Source of the DNA: DATGPD01 sp041398565
GTDB taxonomy: Bacteria > Planctomycetota > UBA1135 > UBA2386
NCBI GenBank assembly: GCA_041398565.1
Contig: JAWKUN010000004.1
Coordinates: 1,178,001 to 1,242,000, forward strand
Reading direction: 5' to 3'
DNA length: 64,000 bases
In this document: piece after piece, positions 7,741 through 16,292 of the stretch
Layout of the letters: each line of letters opens with the position of its first letter
Position numbering within the stretch: position 1 is the first letter of the stretch
Translations under genes and position numbers: made by a program
Notes under the pieces: model-generated
The model's database searches: none
What the model saw: the letters and a program-made list of their open reading frames with translations, nothing else
Told to the model about the DNA's origin: nothing

Positions 7741-8808
7741 CTACTCGCCGATCGCCGCCGCCACCAGGCAGCCGCGCGCGACCGCGGTGAGCGCGTCTTC
7801 CGACCGGAAGATCCGACCCACCGGCAGCGGGAAGTCGATCTTCGAGAACTCGTCGCGGAACACCTCGATGAAGCCACCGACCATGCTGGTTCCGCCAGCG
7901 CAAGCGATGTCGACCGGCTCGGCGAAGTTCGGCATGTTCTGGCCGGACTCGAAGCGCGCCTTGATGTTCTGCAGCACGTAGCTGATGAGGTTGCGGTAGT
8001 AGATCGCCACCGCTTCCTCCTCGCGGTTCTTCGGGTCGCGGATGTCGACGCCGCGCTCCTTGATGAACGTCGCCTTCGACCGCTTGACGCCGAGCACCTG
8101 CGCCACGTTCTTGTCGATCCAGTCGCCGCCGCGCGCCACCGAGAACGACACGCAGGGGATGCTCTTGTAGGCGATGCACGCGTTCGCCATGCCGCCGCCG
8201 AACGACAGGCCGATGCCGGTGAAGTCGTTCTCGGCCAGCTCGGAGAACACCACCGCGTGCGCCTCGTTGATGGCGCGTGCCGTGTAGCCCATCTTGCCGA
8301 TGATGCCCTCGAACAAGCCTTGGTGGTAGACGACGTTGTTGTCGACGTCGATCGACTCGGCCGGCACGCAGAAGTAGCAGGGCTCGCCGGCGGCCCGCGG
8401 CTCACCGAGGATCTTGCTGATGATCATCTTCATGATCGGCAGCGCGTCCGACTCGTTCGGACTGATCAGCCCGTCGGCCATCGGCCGCCGCGTGTCCTTG
8501 CCGAACACGTTGGCGAGCTCGAACGCCGCCTCGCCCACCACCACCAGCTTGCTGTTGTGCACCACGTAGGGCACCTTCAGCTTGGTGAGCATGTTCTTGG
8601 AGTAGACGTCGGCGTTGATGTCCAAGAACGCGTTGCGCTCCACGGTCACCGTGATGCCGCCTTCGCTGTTCTGGACGGCCGCAGCCAAGTTGGCCGTGCC
8701 GATGTCCAGGCCCTTGCCCAGGGCAACTTCTGTCGACACGCCTTCGTGGGCCCCATGGGGAGTGGTCGGCGTGTGACCGAACCGATCGTTGTCGTTGTTG
8801 TCGCTCAT
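7741..8808 (-). CDS. Actin-fold (MreB/FtsA/ParM superfamily) ATPase
   Basis: 355 residues. Phosphate-1 motif: GLDIGTAN (D35, T38). Phosphate-2: LSFGGGMAN (about 201-209), where the usual Asp is Ser. Adenosine motif: CAGGTSMVGG (303-312). NEAHAVVFSE (181-190) occupies the position of the connecting helix EP.A motif, and GGDWID (227-232) is also MreB/Hsp70-like. A disordered N-terminus of about 25 residues precedes the fold. It is shorter than DnaK and has no Hsp70 substrate domain. The preceding gene on the same strand, ending 34 bp upstream, encodes a long coiled-coil protein, so the two probably form an operon encoding a filament system or scaffold. It is not obviously MreB itself, and the cellular role is unknown. 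Confidence 0.82.
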   Translation of the reverse strand: MSDNNDNDRFGHTPTTPHGAHEGVSTEVALGKGLDIGTANLAAAVQNSEGGITVTVERNAFLDINADVYSKNMLTKLKVPYVVHNSKLVVVGEAAFELANVFGKDTRRPMADGLISPNESDALPIMKMIISKILGEPRAAGEPCYFCVPAESIDVDNNVVYHQGLFEGIIGKMGYTARAINEAHAVVFSELAENDFTGIGLSFGGGMANACIAYKSIPCVSFSVARGGDWIDKNVAQVLGVKRSKATFIKERGVDIRDPKNREEEAVAIYYRNLISYVLQNIKARFESGQNMPNFAEPVDIACAGGTSMVGGFIEVFRDEFSKIDFPLPVGRIFRSEDALTAVARGCLVAAAIGE

Positions 8809-8842
8809 CGTCCTCTAACCGCGTGATTCCTGATCCGGCGGC

Positions 8843-9832
8843 TCAGCCGCCACCCTTGAGCTTCTTCAGCCGCTCCAAGTTGGCGGCGATGCCGGTGCCC
8901 GTCTTCGCCTTCACCGACACGTTGTCCATGTTGGACTCGAGCTTGACCCCGTCCTGGTGCTTGAACAGGCCGGTGAGGCTCGGGGCGTCGGCCTCGACGG
9001 CGCTGCTCACGCCCATCTTGCGCCCGAGGCTGTCGAGCTTGGCCGTGAAGGTACTGGTGAGCTGCTGCAGCGCTCCGGCCAACGCGTCCGCGGTGGCCTT
9101 GTCGTTCTGCTGCGGCGCCGGCGCGGCGGCGGTGCGCGCGCGCAGTTCGGCGATCTCGCTCATCAGACGGTAGACCATGTCGGCATTGACGCCGCCGGCC
9201 ACCGTCGTGGACGATTCGCGCTGGGCCTTGGCCAGCTGTTGCTCGAGGACGTGCGCGTGCGCCACCGCCTCGTCGCGCTCGGCGCGCATCTTGGCGACCT
9301 CGGCTTGCGCCATCGTCGCTTCGTGGCGCGCCTGCGAGCGCTGGCCGTCGAGCCCCTGCAGAGCGGAGGCGAGTTCTTCGCGCTCCACTTCGCTCTTGCG
9401 CAGGCGCTGTACCGCCTCGTCCCTCTGTGTCTCCAGATCGTCGATCCGCCCCAACAGCTCGTCGACGTGGCCGCGCACCTTCTCGAGTCCGCCCACCGCC
9501 TGGTCGCGCTCCGCCTCGGCCGCGCCCAGCGCCTCCTGCGCTCCGCGCAGTTCGTCGGCGGCTTGGCGCAGCTCGGCGATCTCTGCCTGGCGACGCTCCA
9601 GCAAGAGCTGGAACTGCTCGCGGCTCTTGGCCTCGAGTTCCTCGACTTCCTGCGGCGACATCATCCCCGAGCGCGCGATGGCCTGGCTGACGGAGGCCTC
9701 GATCATCTGCGCAACGTCGTCGGCGCGGATGACACGCACAGAGCGCCGCCCGCGGCTCTGCAGCTCCTCCAGCGTCGCAGTCTGCGAGCGCGCCGTGAGA
9801 GCTTCCTTGAGGTCCCGTACGTTGTTCGCCAT
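8843..9832 (-). CDS. Coiled-coil protein paired with the actin-like ATPase
   Basis: 329 residues from the ATG of MANNVRDLKEAL; the frame extends further upstream without a convincing start. Residues from about 60 to 225 show continuous heptads rich in Glu, Gln, Arg and Ala, a long coiled coil. A C-terminal region of about 50 residues is Lys-rich and ends in KKLKGGG. There is no signal peptide or membrane span, so it is cytoplasmic. I do not recognise a family. The tight spacing (34 bp) with the downstream actin-fold gene suggests a cofactor, adaptor or filament-bundling partner; this is inference from context only. Confidence 0.75.
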   Translation of the reverse strand: MANNVRDLKEALTARSQTATLEELQSRGRRSVRVIRADDVAQMIEASVSQAIARSGMMSPQEVEELEAKSREQFQLLLERRQAEIAELRQAADELRGAQEALGAAEAERDQAVGGLEKVRGHVDELLGRIDDLETQRDEAVQRLRKSEVEREELASALQGLDGQRSQARHEATMAQAEVAKMRAERDEAVAHAHVLEQQLAKAQRESSTTVAGGVNADMVYRLMSEIAELRARTAAAPAPQQNDKATADALAGALQQLTSTFTAKLDSLGRKMGVSSAVEADAPSLTGLFKHQDGVKLESNMDNVSVKAKTGTGIAANLERLKKLKGGG

Positions 9833-10071
9833 GCGGTTAGCCAGGGCTGAGGCCGCAGGATTGCGCGCAGCCTCGACCCAGGCTTTCTCGGCCGACGACG
9901 ACGGCTCGCTTGAGGCAACCCGCTGGTCGTCGGCGTCGTCCGTGTGGCAGCCGCCGACAGGCGGCGTGAACCTCGACACTCCTGCCACCCGTGCGGACGG
10001 TGGCATCGAGCGCGGCACTCACCCTGGATGGCAGCGTGAGGTCGCGTGTGCGGCCGCCGGCGCCCCGGGCC

Positions 10072-10530
10072 TCAGAACGGGATGTCGCCGTAGTCGACGT
10101 TGGCGCCGGCGTCGCCCTGGGGCTCCTTGGCCGTCCGCGGCGCACGCGCGCGCGGGCCGCCACCACCACCGCCGCCGCCGCCACCGCCACCCTCGCCGCG
10201 CGGTGCGCCGACGAACTGGAAGTTCTCGACGACCACGGCGAGCTTGCTGTGCTTCTGGCCATCCTGGCCATCCCACGTCGAGTACTCCAGGCGACCCTCG
10301 ACGAAGAGCGGGCTGCCCTTGCTGACGTATTGGTTCAGCACCTCGGCCTGCTTGCCGAACGCGGTCAGATCGACGAAGCAAGTCGTCTCCTTCTGCTCGC
10401 CGTCCTGCCCGCCGAAGCGGCGGTTGATCGCCATGCCGAGCTTGGCGATCGGCAGTCCTGCCTGGGAGTAGCGAAGCTCGACGTCGCGGGTCAGGTTGCC
10501 GAGCAGAATCACCTTGTTGAAGTTCGCCAT
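10072..10530 (-). CDS. ssb: Single-stranded DNA-binding protein
   Basis: 152 residues. The N-terminal OB fold (about 1-110) begins MANFNKVILLGNLTRDVELRY, with the family blocks KETTCFVDLTAFGKQAEVL and PLFVEGRLEYSTWDGQDG. A run of 12 glycines follows as the flexible linker. The last residues DYGDIPF are the acidic tip that recruits replication and repair partners. It coats ssDNA during replication, recombination and repair. The gene is divergent from the PilZ gene with about 90 bp between them. The glycine run is encoded by GGN repeats and could vary in length. Confidence 0.96.
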   Translation of the reverse strand: MANFNKVILLGNLTRDVELRYSQAGLPIAKLGMAINRRFGGQDGEQKETTCFVDLTAFGKQAEVLNQYVSKGSPLFVEGRLEYSTWDGQDGQKHSKLAVVVENFQFVGAPRGEGGGGGGGGGGGGPRARAPRTAKEPQGDAGANVDYGDIPF

Positions 10531-10622
10531 CGAGATCGGTCAGACCATGCTAGCGGGGCACGGCGTGCGTTTGCTATCTTCACGCCGGCATCACGATCAC
10601 CTTAGGGAGGTGGCACCGGAAC

Positions 10623-10985
10623 ATGAATGCGGCGGGTCGAGAACGGCGTCGTGCACCGCGCGTGCACGCAAACTTTCCCATCCATTTGACTTGCGAGACC
10701 GGCACGCTCCAAGGCGTGCTCCGCGACATCTCTGCGGTCGGTCTGTGCTGCCAGATCCCGGCGGCCCTGCGCGAGATGACCCTGGTGCGCATGCGCCTCG
10801 AACTGCCCGGCGTGCCCCACGCCGCGGACGTGGACGGCGTGGTCGTTCGCGCCGAGAAGCTGCGCGACAAGTCGCCCGCGACCTACGACGTGGCCATGTT
10901 CTTCTCGAACCTCAGCCCGGGTGCGCGCAGCGCGATCGAAGCGTTCGTGCAGAAGAACCAGGTCGCCGCCACCGCGCGCGGCTGA
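10623..10985 (+). CDS. PilZ-domain protein
   Basis: 120 residues, essentially one PilZ domain. The c-di-GMP binding signature is present: an R-rich R-x3-R-type segment near the start (ERRRAPRV) and D-I-S-A-V-G (about 38-43) matching (D/N)-x-S-x2-G. A Shine-Dalgarno sequence (AGGGAGG) lies about 12 bp before the ATG. The protein probably binds cyclic di-GMP and relays it to motility, adhesion or exopolysaccharide targets. It stands alone, with no output domain and no diguanylate cyclase nearby. The 3' end is convergent with prmC. Confidence 0.88.
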   Translation: MNAAGRERRRAPRVHANFPIHLTCETGTLQGVLRDISAVGLCCQIPAALREMTLVRMRLELPGVPHAADVDGVVVRAEKLRDKSPATYDVAMFFSNLSPGARSAIEAFVQKNQVAATARG

Positions 10986-11002
10986 CCGGCGCCGCACCGT
11001 GA

Positions 11003-11863
11003 TCACGTCTGCATGCGGGCGCTGAGGTAGCGCGGCAGGCCGGCCAAGTCACGGTCGAGCTCCACCTCGGACAGGAACGCCTGCGCGCGCAGGAGCGCCA
11101 GGGTCGGTTCGGCGGCCTCCACCCCGGTCTCGAACAACAGCCACGCACCGGGCGTCAGCCCGGCCTCGACACCGGCGAGGATCTGCCGGTAGGCGGATGC
11201 GGGATCACCGGGTGCCGTGAACAGGGCCAGCGCCGGCTCGTGGCGCCGCACGTCGTCGGCCAAGAGCTCGGGGCGGGTGGGATCGACGTACGGTGGGTTG
11301 CTCACCAAGAGGTCGAAGCGGCGACCCGGCACTGCCGCGAACCAGTCGCCGAGACACAGCTCCACCCGATCCTGCACCCCCTGGCGGGCGACGTTCGCTC
11401 GGGCAAGGTCCAGCGCCTCGGCGCTGGCGTCCACCGCCGTGACGTGCAGGTCGGCGCGCGCATGTGCCAGAGCGATGGCGATGGCGCCACTGCCGGTGCC
11501 CAGATCGAGCACGCGGCCACCTTGCTGCGCCCGCGCCAGCGCGCGCTCGACCAGTCCCTCGGTCTCGGGGCGCGGCACCAGCGCACGGCGATCCGCGAAC
11601 AGAGTCACGTCGTGGAAGCCCACCTCGCCCAGGACGTAGGCCAGGGGCTCCTGCAGCCCGCGCCTTCGCACCAGCTCGCGCAGGGCGCCGAGTTCGTCGT
11701 CGACGAGCGGGCGGTCGAACTGCAGGTAGATCTGCAGACGCGGCAGCCGCAGGACGTGCGCCAGGATCAGCTCCATGCACAGTCGCGGCGACTCGACCTC
11801 CCGCTCGCGCAGGTAGGTCTCGCCGGCACGCAAGACTTCGAGGACGTTCCTCGACGCGCTCAT
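11003..11863 (-). CDS. prmC: Release factor N5-glutamine methyltransferase
   Basis: 286 residues starting at MSASRNVLEVL. An N-terminal helical domain (about 1-80) is followed by a Rossmann SAM-dependent methyltransferase with the SAM loop LDLGTGSGAIAIALA and the catalytic NPPY motif (VSNPPYVDP). PrmC/HemK methylates the Gln of the GGQ motif in RF1 and RF2, which raises termination efficiency. Its substrate gene prfA lies two genes upstream on the same strand, the classic prfA-prmC neighbourhood, here with one membrane-protein gene between them. Confidence 0.95.
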   Translation of the reverse strand: MSASRNVLEVLRAGETYLREREVESPRLCMELILAHVLRLPRLQIYLQFDRPLVDDELGALRELVRRRGLQEPLAYVLGEVGFHDVTLFADRRALVPRPETEGLVERALARAQQGGRVLDLGTGSGAIAIALAHARADLHVTAVDASAEALDLARANVARQGVQDRVELCLGDWFAAVPGRRFDLLVSNPPYVDPTRPELLADDVRRHEPALALFTAPGDPASAYRQILAGVEAGLTPGAWLLFETGVEAAEPTLALLRAQAFLSEVELDRDLAGLPRYLSARMQT

Positions 11864-11915
11864 GCGCCGACCGACTCGCGTGCCGGCATGCGCTCGCCTC
11901 GCCCCCGACGCGACC

Positions 11916-12578
11916 TCAACGCCCGCGACGCTCGGCCGCGGCGGCACGCACCGCCGCCTTCTGTGCCTTGGCGTGCTTGGCACCGCCGAACACGGCGCTC
12001 ACCAGCGACACGAAGTTGAGCAGCGACCCGATGAAGACCACGACGCGACCCGTACCGAAGGCGCGCAGGAAGTTGCTGCCCTTGGGCACTTCGTCCGCGC
12101 TCCCACTCATGCCGGCCTTGATCGCATCGAGCCAGCTCTCGGCAATCGGCGCCATCGGGTTGGTGGCCTTGAACATGGCGATGCCGACGTTGCGGCCGAC
12201 GAAGATGCAGTCGAGCAGCAGGATCAGGAACGGCACCAGCGCGAACATGATCCACTTCATGCGGAAGCGACCGGAGTGGATCGCGATCCACATGGTCCAC
12301 ACCAGACACAGCGACAGCACCAGGTAGAAGGCCCCCGCCAGCGTCTGGTAGCCCGGCACCATGTCCGCCCCGAACGGCATGAAGCAACCCAGCGTCATGA
12401 TCAGACCGCCGAACAGGAAGCGGTAGTACTCGCCGTGCGCGTCGGCGCGATAGAAGATGGGCGGCAAGCCCGTCTTCGTCGAGGCGCCCGGCGCCGCCTC
12501 GAGGACCATGGCGGCCTCGTCGGTCAGAGGCTCCAGCGAGTCGAGTTCGGGGATGGAAGGGACGGTGGCGTCGGTCAT
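11916..12578 (-). CDS. Predicted four-span membrane protein, unknown
   Basis: 220 residues. After a polar N-terminus of about 55 residues come hydrophobic spans around LIMTLGCFMPFGADM, FYLVLSLCLVWTMWIAI, WIMFALVPFLILLLDCIFV and VVVFIGSLLNFVSLVSAV. The C-terminus is Ala/Lys/Arg-rich. I recognise no family. It sits between prfA (41 bp away) and prmC (52 bp away) on the same strand, so it is likely co-transcribed with the translation-termination genes. That placement is probably not functional evidence. Confidence 0.72.
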   Translation of the reverse strand: MTDATVPSIPELDSLEPLTDEAAMVLEAAPGASTKTGLPPIFYRADAHGEYYRFLFGGLIMTLGCFMPFGADMVPGYQTLAGAFYLVLSLCLVWTMWIAIHSGRFRMKWIMFALVPFLILLLDCIFVGRNVGIAMFKATNPMAPIAESWLDAIKAGMSGSADEVPKGSNFLRAFGTGRVVVFIGSLLNFVSLVSAVFGGAKHAKAQKAAVRAAAAERRGR

Positions 12579-12619
12579 CTTGGTCTCCAGCACAGAGTTT
12601 CCAGCACGGGACGAGTCTT

Positions 12620-13702
12620 CTACAGCTCCTCGATACGCGCTTCGCGGTCCTTCGCGAGGAGCGCATCGACGACCGGCTCGAGCCGGCCTTCCATCACCTG
12701 CTCCAAACCGAAGTTCTGGTTGAGGCGATGGTCTGTCAAACGATTCTGGGGGAAGTTGTAGGTGCGGATGCGACTGTTGCGATCGCCGGTGCCGACCTGG
12801 TCCTTGCGGGCCTGCGCCCGCTCGTTGTCCCGCTTGCTCTGCTCGATGTCGTAGAGCTTGGCGCGCAGCAGCTTCATCGCCCGCTGACGGTTCTTGAGCT
12901 GACTGCGCTCCTCGCGACAGAACACCACGAGCCCGGTCGGCTTGTGCCAGATGCGCACCGCCGTGGCCACCTTGTTGACGTTCTGGCCACCCGGCCCGCC
13001 GGCCAAGGTCGCCTGGAACTCGAGGTCGGACTCTTTGATGTCGATCTCGACCTCCTCGGCCTCGGGCAGGACTGCCACTGTCGCCGCGGAGGTGTGGATG
13101 CGCCCCTGGGTCTCGGTGGCCGGCACACGCTGCACGCGGTGGCCGCCGCTCTCGAAGCGCATGAGGTTGAACACGCCCTCGCCTTCGAGCGAGAACACCA
13201 CCTCGCGCAGACCGCCGAGTTCGGACGACGACTCGCTGATCGGCTCCAGCTTCCAACCGTGCCGCGCCGCGAAGCGCGCGTAGAGCTCGAACAGATCGCG
13301 CGCAAAGAGAGCCGCCTCCTCGCCGCCGGTGCCGGCACGGATCTCCACGATCGCGTTGCGCGCGCCATCGCCGCCCTCCGCCAGGAGCAGATCGAGGAGG
13401 CGATCCGCTTCGCCACGCGCGCGTTCCTCCAGTTCAGGCAGCTCGGAGCGGGCGAGGTCGACCAGCTCGCGGTCCGAGTTCCGGTCCTCGAGCAGCGCGC
13501 GGTGCTGGGCGAGATCGTCCTCCAGGTGGCGCAGCTCGCCGTAGGCGCGCGTGATCCGTTGCAGCGAGCCGAGCTCGCGCCGGATCGGGGCGACCCGTTC
13601 GGGCCGGAGCTCGGGATCGGACAGGACTGCGATCAACTCTTGCTCGCGCGCGGCCATCTTGTCGAGCTTCGCCTGAACACGAGGGCGGAGAAACTCGCTC
13701 AT
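12620..13702 (-). CDS. prfA: Peptide chain release factor 1
   Basis: 360 residues, the normal RF1 length. The codon-recognition tripeptide P-A-T sits in RVQRVPATETQGRIHTSA, which marks RF1 (UAA/UAG) rather than RF2 (S-P-F). The peptidyl-tRNA hydrolysis loop is GGPGGQNVNKV with the GGQ motif. The N-terminal helical domain and the C-terminal KR-rich region are intact. It is preceded by rpmE on the same strand and followed by a membrane protein and prmC, whose product methylates this GGQ glutamine. Confidence 0.97.
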   Translation of the reverse strand: MSEFLRPRVQAKLDKMAAREQELIAVLSDPELRPERVAPIRRELGSLQRITRAYGELRHLEDDLAQHRALLEDRNSDRELVDLARSELPELEERARGEADRLLDLLLAEGGDGARNAIVEIRAGTGGEEAALFARDLFELYARFAARHGWKLEPISESSSELGGLREVVFSLEGEGVFNLMRFESGGHRVQRVPATETQGRIHTSAATVAVLPEAEEVEIDIKESDLEFQATLAGGPGGQNVNKVATAVRIWHKPTGLVVFCREERSQLKNRQRAMKLLRAKLYDIEQSKRDNERAQARKDQVGTGDRNSRIRTYNFPQNRLTDHRLNQNFGLEQVMEGRLEPVVDALLAKDREARIEEL

Positions 13703-13743
13703 GAGGAACGCGTGCGGCAGGGACCGGGTTCAGCGCGCCGGCT

Positions 13744-13965
13744 TCACGAGCTTTGCGTGCCGCCCGTCGCCTTCTGGTAGCGCTTGCGGAACTTGTCGAC
13801 GCGGCCAGCCGTGTCGATGAACTTCTGCGTCCCGGTGAAGAACGGGTGGCAGGCGCTGCAGATGTCGACCTTGATCTGTCCCTGCGTCGAGCGGGTCGTG
13901 AAGGTGTTGCCGCAGGCGCACGAGACCTGACAGACGGAGTACTTGGGGTGGATGTCGGCTTTCAT
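13744..13965 (-). CDS. rpmE: 50S ribosomal protein bL31
   Basis: 73 residues starting MKADIHPKYSVCQVSC. It contains the zinc-binding type features C-x-CG after the start and CSACHPFFTG in the middle, so it is the zinc-containing (C+) form. It forms part of the intersubunit bridge on the large subunit. A longer in-frame start exists 30 bp upstream but would add a non-conserved extension. The rpmE-prfA-prmC order is widespread in bacteria. Confidence 0.96.
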   Translation of the reverse strand: MKADIHPKYSVCQVSCACGNTFTTRSTQGQIKVDICSACHPFFTGTQKFIDTAGRVDKFRKRYQKATGGTQSS

Positions 13966-14170
13966 GGCCACTCGTTTCTCGGGTTGCCGTACCAAGAAGG
14001 GGCCGGAAGGATAGGGAGCGCGGCCGACGGTTCAAGGTGGGGAGGCACCCTGGACCGCAAGGGCCGCCAAACCTCGCCCCGCGGCGCGGGCTTCCCTACG
14101 GGCGGCGCCAGCTCTCCGGGGCGTCTCCGGGGTGTCGTGGCGGCGAGCCAGGGGGGAATCAGGCAGCGAA

Positions 14171-14764
14171 TCAGGGCGGCGCCGGGCCGCTGGCCGCCTG
14201 GCGGCAGAGAGCCGCCAGCGCCTCGACGTCGAGGCCGATGACCGTGCCCTCGTGGCCCGACAAGAGGGTGCAGAACGAGCCGGTCATGCTCTGGATGCCG
14301 TAGCCGCCGGCCTTGTCGCGCCAGTCGCCGGTGTCGAGGTAGGCCTCGACCTCGCCCGCGGCCAGAGAGCGGATGCGCACCCGGGCGGCCGACGTGCGCT
14401 CGAACACCTCGGCGCTGCCACCGGCGCCCACCGGATGCCAGCGCAGGCAGTGCGCGGTGTGCACGGTGTGCTCGGCCCCGGCCAGCGCCATCAGCATGGA
14501 CCGAGCGTCGGCTCGGTCGCGCGGCTTGCCGAGTTCGCGGCCGTCCAGATCCACGACCGTGTCGACCCCGAGCACGAGGCCCGCGGGCGCCGTCGCCGGC
14601 ACGCGTGCTCCGAGACACTTGGCACGCGCCCGCTCGGCGGCGACAGAGGCCGGTGCGCCAGGGTCGGCCGGTTCGACGCCCGGAGGCACGCAGTCGAAAA
14701 CGTAGCCGGCGCGGCGCAGCAGATCACTCCGCCGCGGTGACGTCGACGCCAAGTACAGGCGCAC
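14171..14764 (-). CDS. maf: Maf-family nucleoside triphosphate pyrophosphatase
   Basis: 197 residues. The N-terminal Maf signature is LYLASTSPRRSDLLRRAG. LGVDTVVDLDGRELGKP carries the catalytic Asp, and DKAGGYGIQ matches the conserved (D)KAGaYgIQ block. Family members hydrolyse non-canonical or pyrimidine NTPs (dTTP, UTP, modified bases) to monophosphates and are tied to cell-division control in Bacillus. It starts 3 bp beyond the stop of the upstream unknown gene, so they are co-transcribed. The roughly 200 bp between its stop and rpmE contains GC-rich sequence without a gene. Confidence 0.93.
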   Translation of the reverse strand: MRLYLASTSPRRSDLLRRAGYVFDCVPPGVEPADPGAPASVAAERARAKCLGARVPATAPAGLVLGVDTVVDLDGRELGKPRDRADARSMLMALAGAEHTVHTAHCLRWHPVGAGGSAEVFERTSAARVRIRSLAAGEVEAYLDTGDWRDKAGGYGIQSMTGSFCTLLSGHEGTVIGLDVEALAALCRQAASGPAPP

Positions 14765-14767
14765 GGC

Positions 14768-15511
14768 TCAGCGCTTGCCGCCGGGCCCCAGGCGCACCAG
14801 CAAGCACGCCGGCGACAGCACGGGCTCCGACACGATCTTGTTGGACTCGGGACCGACATCGAGCGGCAAGCCACCGAACGGCTTGAGAAGCTCACGGACC
14901 CTGGCGACGAAGGCTTCGACGTGCGCAAGCTTGCAGTCGAGGTTGAGGCGCTGCTGCACGCGCTGCGTCGACCGATCGGAGAAGATCAGCTCCTCGAAGG
15001 AGAGGAGGTGCTGCAGGAACTTGGTGACCTCGGGCTTGATGGCGACGGCACGCTGTAGGAACGCGTTGCGGTCGCTCACCTGTGCCTCGCGCAAGAACTC
15101 GAGCGTCACGTCGTTCTGCTCGTTGTAGATCTGGCGCACCGCCTGGATCAGCTGGTCGCAGCGCTCGAACAGATCGGGCGCAGGAATGCCGACAAGGGTC
15201 GCTTCGAGTTCGAAGGCCTCCGTCAAGCGGAACTCGTTGCGGTCGACGTATTGGGTCTGGATGCGATGGCGACCCCACTGCCCCCAGCCGCACGGACCCT
15301 TCGACGCGATGGTGATGTGCATCATCGCATCGACGAGGTCGGTGGGTTTGGGTTCGTCGGGTGGCTTCAGTCTGGCGACGACGGCGGCCAGGTCGGCCAC
15401 GGTCGCCTCGAGAACCTTCGGCGTCGGCTCGAGCGGCGCGCGCGGGTCCACGATGTCGTCGGCGGACTTCCCCGCCGACTTGCCCTTCTTTCTCGCGTCG
15501 GACGCTGCCAC
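14768..15511 (-). CDS. Conserved-looking hypothetical protein next to rpsP
   Basis: 247 residues from a GTG; a TTG four codons earlier would overlap the rpsP stop, so coupling with rpsP is likely either way. The N-terminus is Lys/Ser-rich (SDARKKGKSAGKSAD). The rest is soluble and mostly helical, with motifs such as KGPCGWGQWGRHRIQTQYV and LSFEELIFSDRSTQRV. There is no signal peptide or membrane span. I recognise no family. In most bacteria this slot after rpsP holds a KH-domain protein or rimM, but I see no KH or PRC-barrel signature here. Confidence 0.68.
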   Translation of the reverse strand: MAASDARKKGKSAGKSADDIVDPRAPLEPTPKVLEATVADLAAVVARLKPPDEPKPTDLVDAMMHITIASKGPCGWGQWGRHRIQTQYVDRNEFRLTEAFELEATLVGIPAPDLFERCDQLIQAVRQIYNEQNDVTLEFLREAQVSDRNAFLQRAVAIKPEVTKFLQHLLSFEELIFSDRSTQRVQQRLNLDCKLAHVEAFVARVRELLKPFGGLPLDVGPESNKIVSEPVLSPACLLVRLGPGGKR

Positions 15512-15519
15512 GTGTGCGG

Positions 15520-15897
15520 TCAACTCTCGTTGGCCTCGCTGGCCTTGCCGCCCGCAGCCGGGGCGGCCTTCGCCTTCGGCGCCGCCTTCTTCGGCGGCGT
15601 CCACGGCTTGGCAGTGCGCTTGCGCGGCTTGCGCGGCTTACGCACCGGCAAGGTGATCCCCGCCCTCTTGATGAGCGTCACCACCGTCTCGGTCGGCTGC
15701 GCGCCGACCGAGAGCCAGTACTTCACGCGCTCGGCGTTGATCTTGAACTGCTCCGCGGCGCGCGTGAGCTTGGGCAGATAGAAGCCGATCGTCTCGATGA
15801 TGCGCCCATCGCGCTTGGAGCGCGAATCGGCAGCGACGACGCGGTAAGTGGGGTGGTTCAAGCGACCGAAGCGCTTGAGTCGGAGAGCGACTGCCAA
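15520..15897 (-). CDS. rpsP: 30S ribosomal protein bS16 with long basic tail
   Basis: 125 residues from a TTG start, chosen because it begins the family core (AVALRLKRFGRLNHPTYRVV) and has GGAG about 8 bp upstream. The core (1-80) is standard bS16, with DSRSKRDGRIIETIGFY. Residues 85-125 form an Ala/Lys/Pro-rich tail (PPKKAAPKAKAAPAAGGK) that is longer than in most bS16 proteins. A promoter-like pair at 16004-16032 could drive it together with the downstream genes. ffh, its usual neighbour, is 2.8 kb away, separated by a secreted-protein gene on the other strand. Confidence 0.95.
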   Translation of the reverse strand: MAVALRLKRFGRLNHPTYRVVAADSRSKRDGRIIETIGFYLPKLTRAAEQFKINAERVKYWLSVGAQPTETVVTLIKRAGITLPVRKPRKPRKRTAKPWTPPKKAAPKAKAAPAAGGKASEANES

Positions 15898-16003
15898 GGG
15901 AGAGACTCCAGTGGGTGCCGGGATGAGCCCGTAGGACGAGCCGTAGCCGGGACCGGGGTCCGACGCGACGCAGCGAGGGACGGGCCAGGCGAAAGGGCCG
16001 AGG

Positions 16004-16032
16004 AGTAAAGCGTCCGGCCGGGGCAACGGCAA
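16004..16032 (-). promoter_or_regulatory. Candidate sigma-70 promoter for rpsP
   Basis: On the minus strand, TTGCCG and TTTACT are separated by exactly 17 bp, about 110 bp upstream of the rpsP TTG. Pattern match only. Confidence 0.4.
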
Positions 16033-16205
16033 GAATCAAGTGACGCACCAGGCGACGCGCCCCCCCATTCGGCGCGGCAACGGGCGCAGCGCCGCCCGAC
16101 GGACGCGACGCGGCGTGCCGATGTCCCCGACCGCAGTCGTAACGCCGTTGTCCCAAAGGACGTACGGTGAGCCGGGCCGGGGCAGGGTGTTCACTACGTC
16201 CGGCC

Positions 16206-16233
16206 TTGACGGCCCCCCGGCGAGCCCTAGTTT
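16206..16233 (+). promoter_or_regulatory. Candidate promoter for the secreted beta-propeller gene
   Basis: TTGACG, a 16 bp spacer and TAGTTT, ending 59 bp before the start codon at 16293. The 395 bp between rpsP and this gene hold the two divergent promoter candidates and no gene. Confidence 0.4.
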
Positions 16234-16292
16234 TCGCGGTCCATGTGCGCCGCACTGCGCGGCGCTTCGCGAACAGCCAAAAAGGGGTCCCC

